A stretch of 64,000 nucleotides of DNA, taken from NCBI GenBank assembly GCA_963513935.1, contig OY740773.1:95527291-95591290 (forward strand), given 5' to 3'. The stretch is from Aphrophora alni. Lineage: Eukaryota; Arthropoda; Insecta; Hemiptera; Aphrophoridae. Of the stretch, positions 34,290 through 45,647 are shown piece by piece (the stretch's first letter is position 1; each line of letters opens with the position of its first letter). Made by a program: the position numbers and the translations under genes. The notes beneath the pieces are model-generated. The model did not search any database, was not told the origin of the DNA, and was given only the letters and a program-made list of their open reading frames with translations.

Positions 34290-34618
34290 TCAAGGATAAA
34301 ATAAAGCAAAAGCTTAAAATAAATAGATTTATTTCACTTAGGCCTATTCTTAACTTAAATGACCAAATTGTATTAAATTTATCACCTCTTCTAAAACCCA
34401 TTCGTACCGTTCATTAACCTTTATTTACCTGCTGGGTCATCCCCCTACCTTTCCCGATTTCTCTATTGTATTTCAGTTTCCTGTACTTATGTTTAAATAG
34501 TTGTCTATACCTGTAAATTATCAGTTGCCCGACGATGCCGCAAGGCGAAACAATTGTAGCTCATTTATACTATTAAATATTTGAAACTTTAAGCTTTTGC
34601 TTTATTTTATCCGTGAAG
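34290..34618. repeat. Inverted pair flanking a hammerhead-like hairpin
   Basis: GGATAAAATAAAGCAAAAGC at about 34294 is repeated inverted at about 34593 (GCTTTTGCTTTATTTTATCC), enclosing about 280 bp. The segment includes CCGACGATGCC-GCAA-GGCGAAAC at 34528-34551, followed by AATTGTAGCTC. This resembles a terminal structure of a retroelement, possibly Penelope-like. Confidence 0.45.
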
Positions 34619-34619
34619 G

Positions 34620-35484
34620 AATTAGTTCCAAACAAAAATTAGTTTTAAAATATTTCAAATAAAATGTAATCTCATAAAAATATTGATTTATAATTATTTT
34701 TAACTTTGACGGAAAACTGAGTCTTTTCAATCATAACGTGTCACAATTTGTGTAATTAGATTATCTTTAGATAACTTCTTTTGGTTTCAGTGTAGATCAA
34801 GGACTTAACAGTTATTATTTTTTCTCTTTTAATTAAATCTTACATTGTGTGTTATTTTAGTACAAGAGTGATTAAAATATCTTTATATCAAACGCATAAA
34901 TTTTGTTTATTTAACTGAGATTCCAGAAAAAGTATATGTACATTAAAATATAGTTATGTTAACATATTAATAATATGAAATTGAACAATATATTTTAGTA
35001 CATTGTTTAATTGGAGAATAATTATAATTTTGGTAAAACTATATTACCTTAACATAAATTGATTATTTTTCAAAATTGTTTGTTTATTGATTTTTAGCCA
35101 GAAACTAGATATCATTTTGGAAACATTTCGATGATACAAAGACGTACTCTACAATTTTATTTTTCAAACCACCTGTATCAGTCCCGCCATCTACTTAGAA
35201 ACCAATCATTTACTTTAATTGTGACAAATGGCAAACGCTCTCGTGTTCACCGTTTGACAATCTGTCAACAAATATATTCAGGAGGTTAGGGGAAATTATA
35301 ATATGTTAATAATAATTCCATTTTAGTTTAAAATTGTCTCTTATTGAGATGATGTTTCCGATATAAATACGGTAATTTAAAATTAAAATGTGTCATTCCA
35401 ACAACTAAGCGAACTCATAAGGTCATATTCATACGTCATTAAAATAAAATAACGTAATGTTTAGACCAAATCATACATAAGACA
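34620..35484. other. AT-rich non-coding stretch
   Basis: Nothing recognised. Confidence 0.5.
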
Positions 35485-35488
35485 TATA

Positions 35489-35538
<50 letters not shown>

Positions 35539-35582
35539 TATATATATATATGTATATATATATATAATTATATATATATGTA

Positions 35583-35622
<40 letters not shown>
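35485..35622. repeat. Long (TA)n microsatellite
   Basis: About 138 bp of nearly pure TA with a few AATT and GT interruptions. Self-complementary along its full length. Confidence 0.95.
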
Positions 35623-35624
<2 letters not shown>

Positions 35625-35799
35625 CATCTGATCACTATTTTTATTGTCATCTCTGTATTGTATGGAGCAGATTACTGTAATAACGATATCTCGATAAGTT
35701 TCCTAATATGAGTTTAGTTAAGAAATTATTAAATAAAATAATCTTAACTTTTAAAATTCAAGCGTGCTGAGTATTGTGTTTTACTCTCTCTAAAGCTCT

Positions 35800-35995
35800 A
35801 TATAGTGGGAGTGACAATCTCGAGGAATTCTAGATGGAACTCCTCTTTCTATTGGGTATTTCTTAACCATCTCTAGTTCTTTTATATCCCTGACGATAGA
35901 ATAATCCAGGGCTTGTAGTTTTTATTTTATTGTATTAATTTTTTATAAAGCGATGATGACTGAAAAGTTTTTAACTATTAAACAACAAGAAAAAA
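35800..35995 (+). repeat. Dispersed repeat family R1, copy F
   Basis: Later blocks are clear: TTTTTATAAAGCGATGATGA, CTGAAAAGTTTTTAACTATT, AAACAACAAGAAAA. Earlier blocks are more diverged (TGACAATCTCGAG, TATCCCTGACGATAGAATAA). Confidence 0.6.
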
Positions 35996-38773
35996 GTTCT
36001 AGTAGCGTATTTTAAAACTTCCCTTTTAAGAATCTCGTAAATAGGCTAACTGTTCACAAATCAAAACAAATGCTGTTCAGCAGACAATATATTTTCTTTT
36101 TTGTAAATATTTTGAAATTTTTATTATTTTCCCCCTTTTATATATCTTACTATTTAATTTGTTTGAAAGTTTGAGAGTTAAAATAGGTAGTATATTTTAT
36201 ATAAATTATTGTTTTGCTTTTCCATTTAAATATCTGGGTAGAATATTGTAATACAATAACAGTTGGTCTCTATTGGAAAGACACCTAAAAAACGGATATT
36301 ACGACCGATGTCTTGTGTAGTTATGTTAATGTGTCTATCATCTTAGAAGTAGATGGTTTAAATACCACACAAAAGCCGTATCCTAAGCAAACAACTCCAT
36401 CTAAAGTAAGCATCCTTTGGGAGAAGACGGAGCATTGAGTAGACTGAAAGCAATGCATTTTATATCCTAGGAGTCCTTGAATAAGAAGTAATAGATTACA
36501 AATCGCTTTAGAACATTTATATGACTATCTCTTATTCAAGGTATTCTGATCTACGTTTTGTTGTAATATTTAATTTGTAATTCAAAAGTTTGACATCTAT
36601 ACATTTTAAATATAATAGTTTGACACCGAACTGGAGTTTTTTTAAAGTCTAATATATAGATTCTAATAGACGTTATATGGAAAAAGTTGAAACATATTGG
36701 TATTGCTTGGATACAAAAAATTCAAGGAAGTGGGTGGATATCCATTTATATTTCCTCTAGATTAATCTATATATACTATAATAACATTTTTTTTACAGTT
36801 ATTATATTATTAATATTAGTGAAGTTGGGTCTTGCTCTAGCACGTTTACTTTACTTTAAAATATATTGGTTAACTATTTGAATAACAACTCAATTCTTTT
36901 TCGGGCTTAAGTCTTAAGATTCGGGCTTTTTAAATGTGCAATTATTATACAATTTTAAACATATATCTTAAAATTCACAAATCACCTTAATGTTATTAAT
37001 ATAAAAAAAAATTACAGTTCAAATTTTTTTATATTCATAAAATCTATATACCAACTAAAGTCCAAATAAATAATTTTGAAATTTGTTTTAATGTTTATTC
37101 TTGAAGATATTAAAAATTTTGGTATTACCTCATACTACTTTATAAATATACTTGCAATAACTCTTGTAGTTCACCATTCATTCCTCTGGCATGCTTGTAT
37201 TATTAAAATATTTAACTTTTCTATAAAATCCTTCTTTTAAAATTGCTGAATAACGAAAAATAATTCTTGCCTCAATGGAATTTATTATAGAACTCTCTTA
37301 TTATTTTCTTCCAACAACCCGTGCTACAACGGAGTACCGCCATCACTAGTATATTTTCCGCTATCGTCTTTGCGTATGGCCGTGCACTCAAACATATCAA
37401 ATATATATTTTTTAAAAAGTCCTTATAAGTCGTTTTAAATGGTATATTTACGTGATTTATAGTTTGTAGACATATCAGTAGTTAAAATTGTTTTCAAAAG
37501 GTTTTAATTCATATACATTCACTTTTTATATATTTATGTTTTTTATACAATCATCCCTGCCTAGATTTCAACGATAGTCCTAACTATCGCCGCCAGTTCG
37601 CACTGTTTCACTTTATTGTATAATTCGTTGTAAACACTAAAACTAACCTAATTTATCCTATTCGATCAGTTTGTTATTTAAATTAACCCATACACAATAT
37701 ATACTGAATTTGAATCAAATCTAAACATGAAATAAATTACAAAAGAATAGTAAAATGTTCTTACTCAATCATTTTAGGTTATTAAGTAAAGTTACTGTTA
37801 TTATTGTTTTTGAAATGGTAAGTTTAAAGGTAAGTTTTGTTTAAATTAGCTGTAGTTATAATTATGTATATATGTGCTTTATAATTATTTATTTAAAATG
37901 TCCAAAATCTTGAAGTTAATTAAAATATTAGGCTAGAACGAATTTTGAGGTTATTACATTTAGGCTATGACATGCATCTAAGATCCCACTTTTCTTTTTA
38001 CCACAAATGCCTTAACCCATCATCAATTCATATTGTTTACTTATGTTTTATTGAATATTTTGTTTTTCTATTTAACTAATGTTTTTTAAAAGGAAATATT
38101 TAATTGATTTATTTGTACAGTAAACACGTGAGAACATTGACTACTGTCCGTACCAAGTTAAGTAAGGCTTATTTATTAACTTTTTTTTTTAACATTCGAA
38201 ACTTAATCTAAAACAAATACATTTATTATTTAATCTAAAATTATAAAATCTTTTAGTAAAAGTAATGAAACAACCTAATGTTGAATTTAGATTTTATTAT
38301 TATTATTATTATGTACATGAGTTTTATAATTATGTAAGTACTTTAAGCCACTAAAATTAATGCTCCTATTCAAAACCTGAATCGCTGTATATTAATATGA
38401 AACTATCTCTGAAAGTACATATGTTAATATTTAGTTACGTAATGGCTGAAGTTTGATTACATTTAACTCCATTCCGTGTTTTCATTATTTATTTTGTATT
38501 AAACTAATCATTGTAATACATATGATGCATATAGATATTATGGAACTTCAGTTGATTTTATGTGAGTTCTTCCCTTTTTATATTGGTTTTCCAAAATAAT
38601 TTGGAAACTGTAAATGGGGTTTGCAGTTTAGAATGTGATATTCGCGGCTTATCTCATACAACGTAAGTAAGAAATTTATGGACCGGTTCACACTTTTTTA
38701 AATTCTGAGTGAACACTTAAGTATCCTCCTAATTGAATAAAACACTTTTTTCTTTCTTACTATAACCACACAA
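35996..38773. other. AT-rich non-coding stretch
   Basis: No gene supported. The 64-codon plus-strand frame at 36687-36881 is hydrophobic and featureless. Patches at 37320-37390 and 37560-37610 contain CGCC/CGCT words above background, without coding signal. Confidence 0.5.
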
Positions 38774-39063
38774 TTATTGAAACTTGCCGACCATGGTTTC
38801 GCTAGTTGCAGCATTGTCAAGGTATTTTACAAGAATAAGGTAAAACGTACAGTACACATTACAAACAATAGCCGGGTATTTCCCATTGTAAACTATATTG
38901 GAATGTAGAGAGTGGGATACAAAGGACTTTGACCTGGCTAAAGGTTTGAGTAGTGGGGAGTTATATAATTCTAATTGTTCGTTTAAAACTAACACATTTT
39001 CATCCTTAACTATCTAATAATTTCTAATGATGCTAGGAGATTTAATTTTTTAGAATAATTATA
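38774..39063 (-). pseudogene. Penelope-like element, C-terminal end (separated part)
   Basis: On the minus strand, past MITE-A, short frames resume the Penelope-like protein: KKLNLLASLEI (about 39016-39050) and then, after a frameshift, LVLNEQLELYNSPLL (about 38945-38995). The pattern LNLLE-LEI...LLNEQL...PLL is the usual ending of these proteins after the GIY-YIG domain. The open frame continuing to 38774 is probably beyond the true end. Taking out MITE-A and one TA brings this part next to 40986, where the GIY-YIG region stops. Stops and frameshifts show it is dead. Confidence 0.75.
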
Positions 39064-39440
39064 GCAGCCTCAAAGGTTTGTGGCGGCTGAGATCTTAGTA
39101 CGGTTGGTCGAGCATCACCACCGCAATTAGACCTCTCCCGACCGCTCCAAGTTCTATAGTAAAATTCAAGTCAGCTTGAGGCGGAAACCCAGTCGACCGC
39201 ACTAATCGCCTACCCTTGGTGTCTATTGTGCGACTCGGCCGCGTTAAGTAGCCACTGGCTGGGGTCAGTGAATCATAACTAATGACTCCAGTAACGATAT
39301 GCAACTTTTCCTCCTTCCTTAAATTCCGAAATACAAATGATAACACGTGTTACATTGCAATTTTCTGATTATTTTGATACCAAATTTCAAAGGAATCGGT
39401 CATCTGTGACAAACACAGAGTGATTAGTGAAGTTATAAAT
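39064..39440 (+). repeat. Left terminal inverted repeat of MITE-A
   Basis: 377 bp. The inner 286 bp differ from the right arm at only two positions by eye. The outer 93 bp differ at nine. Confidence 0.88.
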
Positions 39441-40200
39441 TGTTTATATTAAGTGTGATTTCCTTTACCTTTATGGGCATTAATAGTAATTTTAATTAAT
39501 TTAATAACAATTAATATAATTTAGTAAATAATGTTATTTTTTCTTCAATAATACAGTTTAATATTTGTGTAACTTTGTCTTGCCAAACATTTGAGGACTA
39601 ATGTTATAACACAGTAAAGCAAGAGAATTATGTTATTTAGCTGATGATTTGGCTCTTCCTCTGTAAGGAAATGCTGTACAGTATTATTATTAGTTTTTAA
39701 GTTTAGGCATACGTACAATTTATTTTACTTGTTTATACTAAGCTTGATTCCTTTGCCTTCATGGGGAACAATATTAATTTTAATTAAATGATTTAATTTG
39801 GTTAATTATTTAATTATATTTATTTATTTTATTTTAGTGTTTATAAATTGTACATATTTTCTGAAATAAAAATGTTTCGTCTGATATACGGAAGTTTTAT
39901 TAATACAGTATACCATTTATAACTTCACTAATCACTCTGTGTTTGTCACAGATGACCGATTCCTTTGAAATTTGGTATCAAAATAATCAGAAAATTGCAA
40001 TGTAACACGTGTTATCATTTGTTTTTCGGAATTTAAGGAAGGAGGAAAAGTTGCATATCGTTACTGGAGTCATTAGTTATGATTCACTGACCCCAGCCAG
40101 TGGCTACTTAACGCAGCCGAGTCGCACAATAGACACCAAGGGTAGGCGATTAGTGCGGTCGACTGGGTTTCCGCCTCAAGCTGACTTGAATTTTACTATA

Positions 40201-40890
40201 GTTAATACTCACCAACTGGCCTATAAGCACAGCCAGAAGAACTTTTTACAATTCGATGGTATATAGTCATACAAATATTATTTTCGTAATCTGCATCTAA
40301 TCACAAGAAAATCAAACCTAAGAACCATTTATTTACGATAATATTAATTATTCAGATTAATTTTAAATGTAAATATGGTTAAACAAAATTAAAAGCTATA
40401 TTTTTACTGGTTTGTTAGTAAACGTTTTAAAATCAGTTAATATCTTTGGTAAGATGTAGTCATTTGTACATGCTGATGTGAGATAGGCATAAGATGTGTT
40501 TACGACACAATTTGTATGTACTTTTTTATAATAATGTATAATAATAATTATAATAATGTATAACATCTATAATAGGAATAACTTATTTGTTTTTGGCTAA
40601 TACAATTAAATACATATACGTCTTAAATTAATTAGTTAAATCCCTATAACCATAAACATGTATTTAAGTGAACTTTATGCATTTACCTTTCATTCCAAAA
40701 AATTTTGTTTAACCATCTTTACATTTAAAAGTAATCTGAATACTTAATATTATCGTAACTAAGTGATTATTAGGTTTGATTTTCTTGTGATATGATGCAG
40801 ATTACGAAAATAATATTTGTATGACTATATACCATCGAATTGTAAAAAGTTGTTCTGGCTGTACCTATAGGCCAGTTGGTGACTATTAAC
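40201..40890. mobile_element. MITE-B nested in MITE-A
   Basis: 690 bp, flanked by TA (40199-40200, 40891-40892), inserted in the right arm of MITE-A. Ends are GTTAATACTCACCAACTGGC and its near-inverse (GCCAGTTGGTGACTATTAAC). Inverted repeats run about 190 bp each with scattered differences and share ATTCGATGGTATATAGTCAT. The AT-rich core has no frame. Joining the flanks restores the MITE-A arm sequence CTATAGAAC, which proves insertion into a TA. Confidence 0.9.
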
Positions 40891-40985
40891 TAGAACTCGG
40901 AGCGGTCAGGAAAGGGCTAATTGGGGTGGTGATGTTCAACCAACCGTACTAAGCTCTCAGCCGCCTCAAACCTTTGAGGCTGCTA

Positions 40986-42057
40986 TAGATATATGCAAAA
41001 TATCAAACTTTATGTTACAGTGAAAATGTGGAAGATTATGAGTTTTTAAGTGATTAGAAAAACTAGAGTCAACATGACCTAGCTTCCAGCTTACATCATG
41101 TTCTCCTAATCTAGTTTTAAAATTTCTCCCAGTTTGACCAATATACTTAGAATTACAAATTTTACATCATAATTGATAAACCCCACATTTGTTCATTTTT
41201 GATATTTTATCTACTATTAACATTTTACCTAAATTATTATCAACATAAAATTATGGTTTACAACATCTCTTCTTTCCTAATATATTTTCCTAATTTATAA
41301 CTAGTTGACCTATATAACTTACTTTCCGCCATTTTGTGGATTTATTATCACCATCACTAGGGAAAATATGTTTTGGCAATATTTCTTACTTTTTATTTAA
41401 CATTTTATCTATTAATTTGTCAATATACCCATTTTCCCTAGATATTTGTTTTATACAATTTAATTCCTTATAATAATTTTCTGTTTGACAAAGAAATATT
41501 ATTTAAATGATGCAACATACTATGGAACGCAGCTAACCTCTGATTAAACGAATGTTGGGAATTAGCGTAAATCTACATTGTCTGTGAAAGAAGGTTTTCT
41601 AAATATACTAAATTTATGATTACCATTTTCTATTTTAATGTTAAGGTTTAAATAACCGATGAGATTTGTTGACTTATATACATAGTAAATTGTATCGCTC
41701 TATTAATTGGATTTAAATAATTAAAATAAGTTGAAGTTGGCGTTCTGAACCATCAAATAAACATAGCACATCATCTACATATTTGTACCAATAAAGGATT
41801 TTACCTTTAAATTGATTTTTAATATCAAGAAGTTGTTCTTCAAAATTTGCTATAATTATCTCCGTTAACAATGGTGATAGGGATTATTATAGCCAAACCC
41901 TATGTTTGTTAAAATATTTTTTCTTGAAAATGGAAATAATTTTGATTTACACAAACATCAAGAACATCCATTATTCTAGAGTAGCAACAGGATCTACTTT
42001 AGACTTATACAATAGTAATTCCACATTTTCCAAACATTCCTTACATTCCTGTTTATC
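40986..42057 (-). pseudogene. Penelope-like element: RT and GIY-YIG pseudogene
   Basis: Penelope-like elements encode a reverse transcriptase fused to a GIY-YIG endonuclease. On the minus strand the RT shows MDVLDVCVNQNYFHF (about 41900-41960), then GLA followed by SPLLTEIIIANFEEQLL (about 41830-41880), then YWYKYVDDVLCLFDGS with the catalytic YVDD near 41770-41781. The endonuclease follows with GVYQL (about 41172-41186), CKICNSKYIGQTGRNFKTRL (about 41117-41176), GEH and SNHLKTHN. Several in-frame stops and frameshifts are present (TGA after GVYQL, TAA after HFQEKIF), so it is inactive. The N-terminal half of the RT is missing beyond 42057. The C-terminal end lies across MITE-A at 38774-39063. 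Confidence 0.88.
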
Positions 42058-42059
42058 CT

Positions 42060-42480
42060 CGTAAGCTTAGCATGGGATGTGTTATTGTTAATAATATCAG
42101 CCGATCGACAGTTTATGTACACTTCAAACGTAATTAATCGTTTCCTTGTAAATTTTATATGGGATATTTTATTATTAATAATTTTACCTGATATTAACAA
42201 TTGAGTATACAAATCCAAAAACAGCTGATTGAACGTATCTTTACGTATTCTCATATCTTTACCACGGTAATATTAATAACATCAGCTGATTAATAGTTTA
42301 GTTTGGAAATCCAACAACAGCTGATTAAACGTATCCACATATCTTTAACATGCACATTTTTGTTATTAATTTTAATACCAGGTAATAATTAGCAATTGAA
42401 CATACAAATCCAACAACAGTTTATTAAACATATATCCTCACAAGCTTAACTTACTAAAATCCATTGGTGACAATTAGAAG
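42060..42480. repeat. Degenerate tandem repeat block
   Basis: Three or four diverged units of about 110-130 bp share CAAATCCAACAACAGCTGAT and TAAACGTATC, with CCTC-AAGCTTA at both edges (42057 and 42432). It replaces the expected N-terminal part of the Penelope-like element. The minus-strand 86-codon frame here is an artefact of the repeat. Confidence 0.55.
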
Positions 42481-43409
42481 GTCTTATGTATTTTAAAGTT
42501 TATTACGTCATTTTTCTAATTTTTAGATGAGTCAGGATGCCCAAGTAAATTTCAGCTTTTCCGACACCTGAATGTATACAAATACTTCTGAAATGACCAC
42601 GAACAGACACAAATCGTTGTTGGATTTGAAAATATAGGTGATATTCATTGTACTTCCCGTTTACTTCTTAATGCTAAAAAACCCAAATACTATTAAAAAC
42701 CTACATACAATCATCATAATTAAGAAAACAAAGCTTCAACGTTTTTATTTTTTAATATCAAATAAATATCTTTGTTTTAGATTTATAAAAGTTATAATTA
42801 TAAAAGTTGTTATTATAATATGTTAAAATAACATTGGAAAGTTACTATTAAAGTAGTTACTGATTAGGAGACAAAAAACAATGTTATATTGTTAAAAGTA
42901 TGAGCTGTTTCATAAAGTAACAATAAACTGGTCAACAATAGTTCCTATGGGAAGCAGTAAAGAGCAATAGTACCCTAGAGGGCGGTAGAGAAAGGCAGAT
43001 TGTAAACAATATTGTGACTAGTGAATATCACGGAGCTTCTATGTACGAGAAACTACAATAAAAAAATTATAATTTTTATAAAACAGTTGTTTGTTAGATA
43101 TATTCGTAAAAGTTTATCCTGAATTTATTTTATATTAATACAATCACTAAATTAGATAAACAGTTTCACCACGGAATATTAGTATCTTTTTATGAGACGA
43201 TAATCCAAATTTTACGGCATAATATATTATAATTTAATTGTGAATATTTTTAATGTTTATATATTACATAAGAGTTAACTATTATAATACATAATTCCTA
43301 AAATCTATGGTATAATTATCATTATTGTAAGTTGGTAACCTTGCCAATAATTTAAAACAGCTGGTTTGTCGTTGTAGAAGGATAATTTTATTTTACCAGT
43401 GTGTTGAAA
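42481..43409. other. AT-rich non-coding stretch
   Basis: No gene. It should include the 5' end of the mariner element that follows, but I could not identify its terminal inverted repeat. Confidence 0.45.
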
Positions 43410-44261
43410 ATGTCAAGTCATTTAAAAATTGCACTTTAGAAGAGCAACGAGCTGTTATAAGATTTTTGTATTCTGAAGGGAAAAAATGTTGTATAAACTC
43501 TGCAAATTTTTATAAGTGGATGGATCGGTATAAAATTGATTGAACATTTGCGTGATTTGCAGCGTTCAGAGCGACCAATTGAGATGTCAACTGTTTTGCT
43601 GGAAAACAGAATAGAAACCCTTAAGCAATAAGATCGACGAGTTACAGTGGTTCAAATAGCTGAAACGTGTAATGCAATTATTGGTACTGTCCACTCTATC
43701 ATCCGTGACAAGTTAAAATGTTGCAAAGCATGCTCACGTTGTATTCGAAGAAAATTGACAAACATCCTTAAAACAGTAGTTTTCGCTTCAGTCAGTAATT
43801 GAACAAACGTTATCAGGAAGAAGGAGATACATTTTTGGAAAATGTTTGTGACTATTTGGAAACTCAGCGAAATGTGAATGGAGAAACTCACCGCTACTAC
43901 AGCGAAGAATTGGAAACAAAAGTAAAATCAGCAATTCTGAGTAAGAAACATGGTTTAAAGAGTAAAGGAATTCATTTTATCCAAGAAAACGGGCGCCCAC
44001 CGAAGCGCTTGCAACTATTTAAAGGTTACACTATAAGTCCCTACCTAACCGTCCTTATAAACTTGATTTGGCTCCATCAGATTTTCACTGTTTAGGCCCA
44101 TGAAAGAAGCTCTGCGAGGGAAGATGTTTGAGCATATAAAGGCAGCGGTGCAAGTATGGCTTCGACTCAAAGGTCAAGAATTTATGCTGCAGGCATAAAC
44201 AAGCTGGTACATTGATGCGACAAATGTATAAATTAAAAGGGGGGGTTTCTTTGAACAATAG
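43410..44261 (+). pseudogene. mariner transposase pseudogene with deleted core
   Basis: From ATG 43410 through several frames: EEQRAVIRFLYSEGKKCC (N-terminal helix-turn-helix), then DRRVTVVQIAETC and GTVHSIIRDKLKCCKACSRC, then RYQEEGDTFLENV, all typical of mariner. The block with the first catalytic Asp (GDETW) is missing, and the text jumps to KSAILSKKHGLKSKGIHFIQ. The second motif reads QENGRP where QDNARP is usual, so the Asp is Glu. The C-terminal blocks LDLAPSDFH, MKEALRGKMFEHIKAAVQVW, INKLVH and a stop at 44259 follow in shifted frames. The first stop comes ten codons in. A dead copy, probably derived from an already deleted non-autonomous element. Terminal inverted repeats not resolved. 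Confidence 0.85.
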
Positions 44262-44815
44262 TAGTGGTCTTACTTATAGATAATAAAACACTTTAAAACT
44301 ATATTCATCAGTCCCTTTAATTTTTGAAAGTCCTATGTATATACAAATATACAATAAGTGTAAAGTTATACCTTAACTTTTACCTTACAAGTACGTAAAT
44401 TGTAATTTTGGGGAATTTTTTGAATTTGCAGATTGGTTATCAAAAGTAATGGATTGAAGAGGTTCTGTGTACGTTAACCCAGTATAGTGTGATAACGTGG
44501 GGAACTACAATTACTAGTGAATCCTGGCTACTAAAGCTTGTATTAAGTTGGGCAGTAATTTTTGCTGGACAGTAATATTTCTTATTGCAAATACTATTAT
44601 TCTACCACTTAACATGTTGAGGTATTATTCGTCGTTCACACTTCTAATAATTACAAAAGGTCGAGTATACTCGCCCAAAAGTTACCTTTCTGCGAATATT
44701 GAAATCTATCTTGGATTATCAGTGCTTTAGTATTTGTAGTAGCGTCTGTTCACATGGCCAAGATCTACGAAAGTTACTTTGTCCAAGAAGACAATTGGTT
44801 GGAAAAAGTTCCAAT
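44262..44815. other. AT-rich non-coding stretch
   Basis: Nothing recognised; the 60-codon plus frame at 44548-44730 has no domain. Confidence 0.5.
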
Positions 44816-44817
44816 TA

Positions 44818-45647
44818 CAGTAGGACCCCTCTTAACCGGTCTAGTCGGGACTGACACCCGGGCCGGTTGCCCATTTGACCGGTTAATCCGAGGCTCCCGT
44901 GAAAAATCGGTTTTCGTTCAAAGAAAGCTTATTTAATTAGGTAGCACTAAAAATTATGCAATAAAGATGTTATTGCAACTCATTTTATTGTACATAAATG
45001 TATCGTATATATTATGTTATGTATATTATACATCAAACATGAAAAAATTAAACACTACAAAGCTTTTTTACAGATTCCCCCCTGTCAAGTCTTTTGACAC
45101 ATTTAACCGCGTCTCAAAGGAAACCAACACAGCTTCCAAGAAAAAGAAATATTATATTTTCCATAATGTAGGCTATACTAAATTGATTCGTGGAAAAAAA
45201 GCGGCCCATCAAACGTTTTTGTCTGTGTATGTCTGCTATACCGACGGGTGCCAATGCCGCGGTGTTTTTATGCCGCCGACAATGGGATACGCTATCGCCA
45301 AAGTCGTTTGACTCGCAGCTGCTTTGGTGCCGCAGACAATGCGATACCGATATCGACAAAGTCGTTTGACTCGCCGCTGCTTTGGTGCCGCGGTGTTTTT
45401 ACGTCGCCGACAATGGGATACCGCTATCGACAAAGTCGTTTGATATCGCCGCCCCTTTGGTACCGCGGTGTTTTTACGCTGCCAACATTGGGATACCGCT
45501 ATCGACAAATTCGTTTGATATCGCCGCCGCTTTGGTGTTTCAATTACAATTTATTTTCGGAAACTCTCATCCAACCAGTACACTACGATATAGGCCGGTT
45601 AATCCGAGGACCGGTTAATCCGAGGCTGGTTAACAGAGGTTCTACTG
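44818..45647. mobile_element. pogo/Tigger-like non-autonomous element
   Basis: 830 bp flanked by TA (44816-44817, 45648-45649). Ends are CAGTAGGACCCCTCTTAACC and the inverse of CAGTAGAACCTCTGTTAACC. Subterminal copies of CCGGTTAATCCGAGG occur at both sides (44879; twice at 45594-45625). CAGT-GAACC ends with TA targets and repeated GGTTAA words are typical of pogo/Tigger elements. No transposase frame. The left interior is AT-rich; the right interior is a GC-rich minisatellite. Several apparent frames of 60-140 codons are translations of that repeat. Confidence 0.85.
45279..45535. repeat. GC-rich minisatellite inside pogo-like element
   Basis: Four units around CAATGGGATACCGCTATCGA, CAAAGTCGTTTGA and CCGCTGCTTTGGTGCCGCGG, followed by TGTTTTTACG. 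Spacing is about 58 bp once and about 75 bp twice; the short unit lacks the GCGGTGTTTTTACG part. GC content is strikingly above the rest of the window. Confidence 0.8.

Larger units (their letters stand above)
39064..40983. mobile_element. MITE-A: long-TIR DNA element with nested insertion
   Basis: Starts GCAGCCTCAAAGGTTTG and ends with its inverse, flanked by TA (39062-39063, 40984-40985). Each terminal inverted repeat is about 377 bp: left 39064-39440; right 39915-40200 plus 40893-40983, interrupted by MITE-B. The spacer 39441-39914 is AT-rich and holds an internal direct repeat (TGTTTATA-TAAG-TTGATT type, at 39441 and 39731). Without MITE-B it would be about 1.23 kb. There is no transposase; the 63 shared codons in each arm (39095-39346 minus, 40009-40266 plus) are mirror images of one arm sequence. 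The TA target suggests mobilisation by a Tc1/mariner or pogo-type enzyme. Confidence 0.88.

Noticed and set aside
35485..35622. Possible regulatory palindrome
   Set aside because: It is a plain (TA)n microsatellite, self-complementary by nature.
39095..40266. Two similar small genes in opposite orientation
   Set aside because: They are the two arms of MITE-A; the second is interrupted by MITE-B. Treated as non-coding repeat unless protein similarity is found.
41994..42254. 86-codon minus-strand frame beside the Penelope-like element
   Set aside because: It reads through the degenerate tandem block in a frame different from the reverse transcriptase.
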